Shown here in pieces: positions 16,492-23,184 of a stretch of 64,000 bases of DNA. This DNA comes from JAABRB01 sp041617635. Lineage in GTDB: Bacteria > Pseudomonadota > Gammaproteobacteria > Burkholderiales > SG8-39. A program made the translations under genes and the position numbers. How positions within the stretch are numbered: the stretch's first letter is position 1; each line of letters opens with the position of its first letter. The stretch spans positions 1 through 64,000 of the forward strand of contig JBFJOO010000009.1 of the NCBI GenBank assembly GCA_041617635.1. The letters run 5' to 3'. A model generated the notes under the pieces. The model was not told where the DNA came from, did no database searches, and saw nothing but the letters and a program-made list of their open reading frames with translations.

Positions 16492-17688
16492 ATGACCGGC
16501 AACATGCAAAGCGTCATCGTCATGGGCGGATCGCTCGGCGGGCTCACCGCCGCGCTTTTCCTGCGCGATGCCGGCTGTCGCGTGAGAGTCCTGGAGCGAT
16601 CCCGGACGCCGCTCGCGGGCCGCGGGGCTGGCATCGTCCTCAATCCCGCGACGGTGCGCTACTTCACTTTGCGCGGAACGCGCGATGTCCGGTCGATGAG
16701 CGTGGCGACGCAATGGCTGCGCTACCTCGGCGCCGATGGGCGCATCGCGGCCGAGCAGCAGGCGGCCTATCGCTTCAGCTCCTTCAACGCCATCTACCAC
16801 GGGTTGCTGGAGGATTTCGGTCCGGACGACCACCATCTCGCGCGGACCGTGACGGGCATCGAGCAGGATGCGCAGGGGGTCACGGTGCATGTGGCAGGCG
16901 CGCCCGCGGAGCGGTGCGACTTGCTGGTCTGCGCGGACGGTGTCCGCTCGGCGGCGCGCAACTGGCTACTCGGCGAAGTGTTCCCCGAGTACGCCGGCTA
17001 CGTCGCCTGGCGCGGTACGGTGAGCCAGGAGGAGGTGGCACCGGACACGTTCGCCCTGCTGCGCGACACGATCATCTATCACATCCTGCCCGCGGGTCAC
17101 GTGCTCATCTATCCGATTCCCGTGATCGAGGAAGGGACGAGCGAGCCGGTGCCCTACATCAACTGGCTGTGGTACAGGAACGTGCCGGCGGGCCCGGCCT
17201 TCGAGTCGATGATGACCGATGAGGACGGTAATCTGCGCGATGTCTCGCTCGGGCCCGGTCAGGTGCGACACGACAACGTCGCGGCGCTCCGTCGCGACGC
17301 CGCGGACGCGCTGCCACCGCTCATCGCGGAGCTGATACGCGCGACGCAGCACCCCTTCATCCAGGCCATCATGGATTGCGAAGTGCCGCGCATGGCCTTC
17401 GGACGGGTGGCACTGATGGGGGACGGTGCCTTCGTCGCCCGCCCGCATGCGGCGGCGGGCACGGCGAAGGCGGCGGAGGATGGATGGCAGCTCAGCGTGG
17501 CGCTCGAAGCCGCCGGCGGTGACGTCCCGGGAGCGCTGAAGCGCTGGGAAGCCGGACAGCTCAAGCTCGGTCGCTCGCTGGTGGAACGCAATCGTCGAGC
17601 CGGACATCGCTTGCAGAACGGCACCTGGCCGGTCGGCGCTCCACTGGCCTTCGGGCTCTACGAGACCGGCGACAGCGTGATGCCGTAG
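16492..17688 (+). CDS. FAD-dependent aromatic monooxygenase (2,6-dihydroxypyridine hydroxylase-like)
   Basis: This 398-residue group A flavoprotein monooxygenase has the N-terminal FAD fingerprint VMGGSLGGLTAALFLRDAG and an ADGVRSAAR motif near residue 150. A second FAD motif, ALMGDGAFVARPHAAAGTAKAA, lies near 305. The RPHAAAGTAKAA form is typical of the 2,6-dihydroxypyridine 3-hydroxylase branch. Members insert oxygen into electron-rich rings using NAD(P)H. It follows the octaheme gene by 21 bases, but co-function is not evident. It converges on the UbiB gene with 4 bases between stops. The exact substrate is an inference only. Confidence 0.85.
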   Translation: MTGNMQSVIVMGGSLGGLTAALFLRDAGCRVRVLERSRTPLAGRGAGIVLNPATVRYFTLRGTRDVRSMSVATQWLRYLGADGRIAAEQQAAYRFSSFNAIYHGLLEDFGPDDHHLARTVTGIEQDAQGVTVHVAGAPAERCDLLVCADGVRSAARNWLLGEVFPEYAGYVAWRGTVSQEEVAPDTFALLRDTIIYHILPAGHVLIYPIPVIEEGTSEPVPYINWLWYRNVPAGPAFESMMTDEDGNLRDVSLGPGQVRHDNVAALRRDAADALPPLIAELIRATQHPFIQAIMDCEVPRMAFGRVALMGDGAFVARPHAAAGTAKAAEDGWQLSVALEAAGGDVPGALKRWEAGQLKLGRSLVERNRRAGHRLQNGTWPVGAPLAFGLYETGDSVMP

Positions 17689-17692
17689 CAGC

Positions 17693-19381
17693 TCAGTCGC
17701 GGCGCGAGCGCCAGATGGAAACGACGATCCAGACGCTGTTGAAGAACGCCAGCAGGTAGCCGAAGAGCCCGACGACGGTGAAGACCGGGATGCCGAGGAG
17801 CGTCGGCCCGGAAGTGACGGTCATCACGATCGAGGAGCCGATGATGAGCGAGGCGGTCATGATGCCGATCGTGATCCGATCGATCGCGCTGTCGAGCTTG
17901 CGGCCGAAGCTGTCGAGCCGCTTGAGATCGAGATCGACGCGCATGCGGCCGCGGCGCGCGTCCTTCAGCAGCCGCCCGAGATCGCGTGGCACCGAGCTCA
18001 CCAGGCCGAGGAAGTGACCGAGGCTCGAGCCCGTCCGCTGCACGACGGCAGCCGGCGCGAAGCGCGCCGCGATCGCGCGGTCAAGGAACGGCTTCAACCG
18101 GTCGACCAGGCGGAATTCCGGGTCGTACTTGCGCCCGAGCCCTTCCAGCGTTATCAGCGCCTTGAACATCAAGGTGAGATCGGTGGGCAGCAGGATGCCG
18201 TGCTCCCGCACGACCGCCGTCACGCGTTGCAGCAGCGGGCCGATGCGGATGTCCTTGAGCGGCACGTCCGCGTAGTCGAACGCGAGCTCGCCGACGTCGG
18301 CCGCGAGCCGCTCCTCGTCCACCGCATCCTCGCCCGCCCAGTCGAGCAGCACTTCGAGCATCGCTTCGTTGTCGTGGCGCGCGAGACCCGCAAGCAGGTC
18401 CACGATCTGATTGCGGCGGGCGGGCGACAGGCGCCCGGCCATGCCGAAGTCGATCATCGCGATGCGGTTGTTGGGCAGATAGAGCACGTTGCCCGGATGC
18501 GGGTCGGCGTGGAAGAATCCGTCGACCAGGATCATCTTGAGCACCGCGTCGGCGCCGCGCTGCGCGAGCAGCTTCTGATCGAGGCGGGCGCGCTGGATCG
18601 CCGCGACGTCGTCGGCGGCGATGCCATCGATGCGCTCCTGGACGTTCATCAGGCTGCTCGACCACTCCGGGAAGACGCGCGGGATGAGGACGTAGGGATC
18701 GTCCTGGAAGTTCCGCGCGAAGCGCTCGATGTTGCGTGCTTCGGCGGCGAGATCCAGCTCGCGCATGAGCGAGCGACGAAACTCGGCGACCACGCGCGTC
18801 GGCTGATAGCGGCGCACCTCGGGCAGCTCGCTCTCGATGAGCTGCGCGATGTGCCCGAGGATGCGCAAATCCGCTTCGACCTTCGCCTCGATGCCCGGAC
18901 GCCGGACCTTCAGCACCACCGGCGTGCCGTTCAGGAGGGTCGCGCGATGCACCTGTGCGATCGAAGCGGCGCCGAAGGGCGCGCGCTCGAGATCGAGAAA
19001 CACGTCCGAGGGCACGGTGCCAATCGCGCGCTCGATGACCGGCAGAATCTCCTCGAACGGTACCGGCGTCACGTGGCTTTGCAGGCGCGCGAGCTCGGCG
19101 GTCCACTTCGGCGGGAGGAGATCCTCGCGCGTCGCGAGCATCTGCCCGAGCTTGACGAACGTCGGCCCGAGCTCCTCGAGCGCCTGGCGCAGGCGTTGCT
19201 GCGGCTCGAGCTGCGCGCCTCTCGCCGCCGCGCCCCAGTGCAGGATCTGGCCGGCGCGCTCCAGGACCGTGGCGACGCCGAGGCGCCGGACGAGGTCGCC
19301 GAGCCCGTGCCGGATGAAGACCAGGCTGATCTCGTGCAGGCGCGGCAGGTCCCGCACCGCACTGAGTGCCGCGGTGGCCAT
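17693..19381 (-). CDS. ABC1/AarF/UbiB family protein kinase-like protein
   Basis: This 562-residue protein begins with an N-terminal helical region containing a KxGQ signature (LGPTFVKLGQMLATRED). A-rich loop PFGAASIAQVHRATL replaces the usual P-loop, then VVLKVRRPGIE (ATP-binding Lys), FHADPHPGNVLYL (catalytic Asp) and MIDFGMAG (metal Asp). Two C-terminal transmembrane helices follow. The family assists ubiquinone biosynthesis and lipid-linked quinone handling through atypical kinase or ATPase activity. It is followed upstream in the same direction by a DUF6781-type gene 8 bases away. Confidence 0.92.
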   Translation of the reverse strand: MATAALSAVRDLPRLHEISLVFIRHGLGDLVRRLGVATVLERAGQILHWGAAARGAQLEPQQRLRQALEELGPTFVKLGQMLATREDLLPPKWTAELARLQSHVTPVPFEEILPVIERAIGTVPSDVFLDLERAPFGAASIAQVHRATLLNGTPVVLKVRRPGIEAKVEADLRILGHIAQLIESELPEVRRYQPTRVVAEFRRSLMRELDLAAEARNIERFARNFQDDPYVLIPRVFPEWSSSLMNVQERIDGIAADDVAAIQRARLDQKLLAQRGADAVLKMILVDGFFHADPHPGNVLYLPNNRIAMIDFGMAGRLSPARRNQIVDLLAGLARHDNEAMLEVLLDWAGEDAVDEERLAADVGELAFDYADVPLKDIRIGPLLQRVTAVVREHGILLPTDLTLMFKALITLEGLGRKYDPEFRLVDRLKPFLDRAIAARFAPAAVVQRTGSSLGHFLGLVSSVPRDLGRLLKDARRGRMRVDLDLKRLDSFGRKLDSAIDRITIGIMTASLIIGSSIVMTVTSGPTLLGIPVFTVVGLFGYLLAFFNSVWIVVSIWRSRRD

Positions 19382-19389
19382 GCGCGACC

Positions 19390-20037
19390 CTACCGCGTTT
19401 TCTTCGACTCGGACTGCTGGCGCAGCGCGTCAGCGAAGCCGGCAAGCAGTCCGCTGGTGAGCATCGTCATGCGCGCGCCGTAGTCGCGCGCGGCCTCGAT
19501 TCCGGACGCGGTCTTCTCGCGGCTCGAGCCGCCCATGCGGTTTGCGAACTCGCTCATCACCTGCGCGACCCGCACGCTCGCGTCCGCGCCCACGTGCTGC
19601 GCGTGCAGCGCGAGGTCGACGAGTTCGCGCCGGATGTTGCCGGTGGTGGCGTCGGCGATGCGATTGGCGGTGGCGACGTAGTCCTGCTGCAGCTGCTGCA
19701 GGCTCGCGAACGCCTGCTTGAGGTCGTTGTCCGTGAAGTCCTTGCCGCGCGCAGCCAGCTGCTGCAGCGCCTCGTGGGTCGACTGCGCGGACTGCTGGAG
19801 CGCCTGGTCGAGCCCGCGTACCGCTTCGGTGAACGCCTCGCGTGCCTCCGGGCTGTCCAGCGCGGGCTGAAACGCCGCGCCGCCGCCCATTGCGCGCACC
19901 ACCTCCTTGACGCCCTCGCTGTCGAGCCGCCCGCCCTGCAGCAACTGCGTGGTCAGCTCGCGCACCCGCTCGCGGATCGCCTGCTCTTCGCTCTGCGCGG
20001 AGGGACCCGTTCCCGCCGAAGCCGTAGGTTCGTTCAT
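19390..20037 (-). CDS. DUF6781-like helical protein
   Basis: This 215-residue, highly helical, Gln/Ala-rich protein is likely coiled coil or phasin-like through the middle (QALQQSAQSTHEALQQLAA). No cysteine cluster, signal or membrane segment is present. It ends eight bases before the UbiB start, so the two genes form an operon, and this arrangement matches the DUF6781 family seen next to UbiB kinases. A structural or adaptor role for the kinase is an inference. The function is unknown. Confidence 0.7.
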   Translation of the reverse strand: MNEPTASAGTGPSAQSEEQAIRERVRELTTQLLQGGRLDSEGVKEVVRAMGGGAAFQPALDSPEAREAFTEAVRGLDQALQQSAQSTHEALQQLAARGKDFTDNDLKQAFASLQQLQQDYVATANRIADATTGNIRRELVDLALHAQHVGADASVRVAQVMSEFANRMGGSSREKTASGIEAARDYGARMTMLTSGLLAGFADALRQQSESKKTR

Positions 20038-20140
20038 ATCGCGCCTCCCGGAATGGTCGGTGACAGTACAAGGATAGACCCAATCGCAGCGGCCTGGCGA
20101 GACTCCTCAAACCGCGCGGCGCAACCGCTTCTGGCGTTGC

Positions 20141-20205
20141 TCCTGCCACCACGGCGTCAGGAGGCTTCGCGTCCGCAAACTCTCCTGCCACAAGGCTGTC
20201 AGCAG
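20141..20205. repeat. Two 20-base imperfect direct repeats spaced 42 bases apart
   Basis: TCCTGCCACCACGGCGTCAG at 20141 recurs as TCCTGCCACAAGGCTGTCAG at 20183; 17 of 20 positions match. The 42-base spacing is four helical turns, so a protein bound at both would sit on the same DNA face. They lie 70-130 bases before the VOC gene and may be operators. Confidence 0.4.
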
Positions 20206-20271
20206 CCCCGCTACATGCTTGTTGCCACAGGTCACGATGGTCGTGGCCTGTCCTCAACAAGGAGCAACATC

Positions 20272-20631
20272 ATGAAGCATCCTGTCGTGTGGTTCGAAGT
20301 CATGGGAGACAATGGCGAGCGCCTGCAGTCGTTCTACCGGTCGCTGTTCGGCTGGAAGATCGACGCCGGCAATCCGATGAAGTACGGCATGGTCGAGGCG
20401 GAGAAGGGCCGCGGCATTCCCGGCGGCGTGGGGCAGCTCGGCGAGAAGCCTCAGCCGGGCGTCACGTTTTACGTCTCCACCGAGAGCGTGAACGCGTCGC
20501 TCGCCAAGGCCACGAAGCTCGGCGGCAAGACGATCATGCCGCGCACCGCGCTTCCGGACGGCCCGGTGCTCGGTTTCTTCGCCGACCTCGCCGGAAACAC
20601 GATCGGCCTGGTCGAGGAGAATGGATCCTGA
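20272..20631 (+). CDS. VOC superfamily (glyoxalase/bleomycin-resistance fold) protein
   Basis: This 119-residue single-domain protein begins HPVVWFEVMGDNGERLQSFY, the usual beta-alpha start of VOC proteins. It ends with GFFADLAGNTIGLVEEN, where Glu and the aromatic context match a metal-ligand strand. VOC proteins include glyoxalases, dioxygenases and resistance proteins, so the reaction is not known. An AAGGAGC ribosome site precedes the ATG. A WYL regulator gene follows, and WYL-VOC neighbours are common, so regulation by the downstream gene is plausible. Confidence 0.88.
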   Translation: MKHPVVWFEVMGDNGERLQSFYRSLFGWKIDAGNPMKYGMVEAEKGRGIPGGVGQLGEKPQPGVTFYVSTESVNASLAKATKLGGKTIMPRTALPDGPVLGFFADLAGNTIGLVEENGS

Positions 20632-20707
20632 CAGGCCGTTGAAGAAAGCGCGCCCTGGGGCTTCGATTGAGGAGTTCAACTTGCAAGGCAAACCCCGGTC
20701 GTACGAA

Positions 20708-20770
20708 CAAGGGGGAAAGCCCCTTGTATATCCCCCAATCGGAACCAGGGGCGCGCCCCTTGTAGATCCC
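20708..20770. repeat. Two adjacent GC-rich hairpin repeats after the VOC gene
   Basis: Hairpin one is CAAGGGG / CCCCTTG (20708-20714 with 20720-20726, 5-base loop). Hairpin two is the perfect palindrome AGGGGCGCGCCCCT (20747-20760). Both are followed by nearly the same tail, CCCCTTGTA(T/G)ATCCCC. They look like a small duplicated intergenic repeat and may serve as a terminator for the VOC gene. Confidence 0.6.
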
Positions 20771-20848
20771 CGTCCGCGGGCGCGGAGCATCTCAAGGCTC
20801 TGCCAAGACTATCCCCCGGCGGTCGGATTCGCCTTAACATGATTTGCA

Positions 20849-21550
20849 GTGCGACGCGCCGACCGCCTGTTCCAGATCATCCAGCTGCTGCGCAACCGGC
20901 GCCGCGCTCTCACGGCAGCGCGGCTCGCGGAACAGCTCGGTGTCTCCGAGCGCACCGTCTACCGCGATATCCGCGATCTGATCGCCGCCGGAACGCCGAT
21001 CGAGGGCGAGGCGGGCGTGGGTTACGCGTTGCGCCGCGAGTACGACCTTCCGCCCCTGATGTTCGATTCGGAGGAGCTCGAGGCGCTGGTCCTCGGCACG
21101 CGGCTTGCGGCCGCGTTCGGCGACGAATCCCTCGAGCGCGCCGCGGGCTCGGCGCTCTCCAAGATCGAGGCCGTTCTCCCGTCGCGTGTGCAAGCCAACT
21201 TCGGTGCCACGCCGCTCTTCGTTCCCCGACGCACTGCCGACCGCGCGGTCTCTGCGGCGCTCGTCGCGATGCGGGCGGCGCTCGCCGCGCGGCACAAGCT
21301 GCGGATCCGCTACCGGCGCCTGGACGGGGAGGAGAGCGATCGTGTCGTTCGTCCGCTCGGCGCATTCTTCTGGGGCGCGAGCTGGACCTTCACTGCGTGG
21401 TGCGAGCTGCGGAACGACTTTCGCAATTTCCGGCTCGACCGCGTCGTCTCGCTCGAGGCGGGCGAACCGTTCGAGAGCGAGCCCGGGAAGACGCTCAAGG
21501 ATTTCCTGCGCCGGATCGGACCCGCAGCCGAGCGCTTGCTGGACGACTGA
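20849..21550 (+). CDS. YafY/PafC-type HTH-WYL transcriptional regulator
   Basis: The GTG start gives 233 residues. The N-terminal HTH (ALTAARLAEQLGVSERTVYRDI) is a DeoR-like winged helix. The WYL domain region contains KLRIRYRRLDGEE and FFWGASWTFTAWCELRNDFR, where the WYL triad is replaced by WTF, and then FRLDRVVSLE. WYL regulators usually sense nucleotides or ssDNA and often sit next to VOC genes as here. It probably regulates the VOC gene or the downstream molybdenum hydroxylase operon; neither is proven. Confidence 0.9.
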   Translation: MRRADRLFQIIQLLRNRRRALTAARLAEQLGVSERTVYRDIRDLIAAGTPIEGEAGVGYALRREYDLPPLMFDSEELEALVLGTRLAAAFGDESLERAAGSALSKIEAVLPSRVQANFGATPLFVPRRTADRAVSAALVAMRAALAARHKLRIRYRRLDGEESDRVVRPLGAFFWGASWTFTAWCELRNDFRNFRLDRVVSLEAGEPFESEPGKTLKDFLRRIGPAAERLLDD

Positions 21551-21672
21551 GCGCGCGCATCGCGCGGCCCGGGAATCTTGCGCTGCAACCGCCCCGTCCA
21601 GCCGACCGGTGATGACGCGCTGCGGTAGACGCGCCAGCAGCGTTTCTTCCGATTCGGCGGCGCTGATTGTTC

Positions 21673-21700
21673 TTGAACCTGTCTGCCAACGAGCTACTCT
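21673..21700 (+). promoter_or_regulatory. Possible sigma-70 promoter for the molybdenum hydroxylase operon
   Basis: TTGAAC (21673-21678) and TACTCT (21695-21700) are 16 bases apart and lie about 130 bases upstream of the GTG at 21828. Each box matches four of six consensus bases. This is the best candidate in the 277-base gap, but it is not strong. Confidence 0.28.
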
Positions 21701-21827
21701 TAAGGCTGGGTCCCTCGACCCCGTACACCGTCCCCCGGAAAAAGCACACGCATCGTTTGCAGGCGCAGCGCTCGCCCGTGAAGGTGCTCGCTCCTGGGAC
21801 AGGCGTTGAACGCCAAAGGAGACGCAC

Positions 21828-22691
21828 GTGAAACCAGCACCGTTTGAGTACATCCGGCCGGGTTCGCTCGCGGAGACGCTCGATGCGCTCGCGCGCCACG
21901 CGTCGACCGGCAAGATTCTTGCCGGCGGGCAGAGCCTGGTGCCGATGATGAACCTGAGGCTCGTGAAGCCCGCAGTCCTGATCGACATCAACCGCGTCCC
22001 GGGTCTCGCAGAGATCCGGGTCGATGGCGGCGAGCTCGTCATCGGCGCGCTTGCCCGACACAAGGCGCTGCTCGCGTCCGAGCTTGTCGCGAAGCACTGT
22101 CCGCTCATGGCGGAAGCCTATCCGTGGGTCGCGCACGGGCCGATCCGCAATCGGGGCACGCTGGGCGGCAACATCAGCCACGCAGATCCGGCGTCCGAAA
22201 TGCCCGCCGTGCTCGCGGCGTGCGATGCCAAGATCGTCGTGCGGAAGGCCAAGGGCACCCGGACGCTGTCGGCGACCGAGTTCTTCACCGGTGCGCTTAC
22301 GACCGCGCTGGCCGACGGCGAGATGGTCACCGAAGTGCGGATTCCCACCGCCAAGCCTGGACAGGGCGCGGCGTGGCAGGAGGCCGCCAACCGCAAGGGT
22401 GATTTTGCGCTGGCGGGTGTCGGCGTGCTGGTCACGGTCGCGGGCGGCAAGTGCACGCATGCGAGCGTCGCGGTGGCGGGCATGGAGAAACCCGGCGCGC
22501 GTCTTCCCGCAGTGGAGAAGCAGCTCGGCGGCAAGGCGCTCGATGATGCGGCCATCACCGCTGCCGCCCGCCAGGCGGGCGCGGACGTTCGCCCGGGCAG
22601 CTCGTATCACGCCGACGAACCCTTCAAGCGCGAGCTGGTCGCGACGCTGACCGCGCGCGCCCTGACCGCGGCGCGCGAGCGCGCACGCTGA
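21828..22691 (+). CDS. Molybdenum hydroxylase FAD-binding (medium) subunit
   Basis: The GTG start, preceded by AAAGGAGACGC, gives 287 residues. The FAD-binding motifs AGGQSLVPMMNLRL (about residues 42-55) and NRGTLGGNISHADPASE (about 107-123) identify a CoxM/XdhB-type flavin subunit. It transfers electrons from the 2Fe-2S subunit to FAD and on to an acceptor. It is the first gene of a three-gene operon with 10 bases before the small-subunit gene. The substrate is set by the large subunit, not this one. Confidence 0.93.
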   Translation: MKPAPFEYIRPGSLAETLDALARHASTGKILAGGQSLVPMMNLRLVKPAVLIDINRVPGLAEIRVDGGELVIGALARHKALLASELVAKHCPLMAEAYPWVAHGPIRNRGTLGGNISHADPASEMPAVLAACDAKIVVRKAKGTRTLSATEFFTGALTTALADGEMVTEVRIPTAKPGQGAAWQEAANRKGDFALAGVGVLVTVAGGKCTHASVAVAGMEKPGARLPAVEKQLGGKALDDAAITAAARQAGADVRPGSSYHADEPFKRELVATLTARALTAARERAR

Positions 22692-22701
22692 GGAGACCGC
22701 C

Positions 22702-23184
22702 ATGGCCCTGGTTCCGATCAGTCTGAAAGTGAACGGCACGCAGTACGAGCGCGCGGTGGAGCCGCGCCGGCTGCTGTCGGATTTCCTGCGCGAGGATCTC
22801 GACCTCAAGTCCACGCACGTCGGCTGCGAGCACGGCGTCTGCGGCACCTGCACGGTGCTGGTGGACGGCGAAGCCGTCCGCTCCTGCCTGAGCTTCGCCG
22901 TGCAGGCGGATGGCGCCGAGTTGCGCACCGCGGACGGGCTCGCGCAGGGCGGCAAGTTGAACGCGCTGCAAAATGCCTTCTGGGAAAAGCACGGCCTGCA
23001 ATGCGGCTTCTGCACGCCCGGGATGCTGATGGTGGCGACCGAGCTTCTCGAGCGGAACGCGCAGCCCACGAAGGCCGAGATCGAGGAAGCGATCTCCGCG
23101 AACCTGTGCCGTTGCACCGGCTACTACACCATCGTCGAGTCCGTGCAGCGGGCCGTCGAGCTGATGAAGGAGGGCGCGAAATGA
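22702..23184 (+). CDS. Molybdenum hydroxylase 2Fe-2S (small) subunit
   Basis: This 160-residue protein holds two [2Fe-2S] centres. The plant-type N-terminal motif CEHGVCGTC runs on to a fourth cysteine in VRSC, and the helical C-terminal motif has CGFCTP and CRCTGY. It matches CoxS/XdhC-type small subunits of xanthine oxidase-family enzymes. Its stop overlaps the next gene's start (ATGA), the usual sign of translational coupling with the large subunit. Confidence 0.94.
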   Translation: MALVPISLKVNGTQYERAVEPRRLLSDFLREDLDLKSTHVGCEHGVCGTCTVLVDGEAVRSCLSFAVQADGAELRTADGLAQGGKLNALQNAFWEKHGLQCGFCTPGMLMVATELLERNAQPTKAEIEEAISANLCRCTGYYTIVESVQRAVELMKEGAK

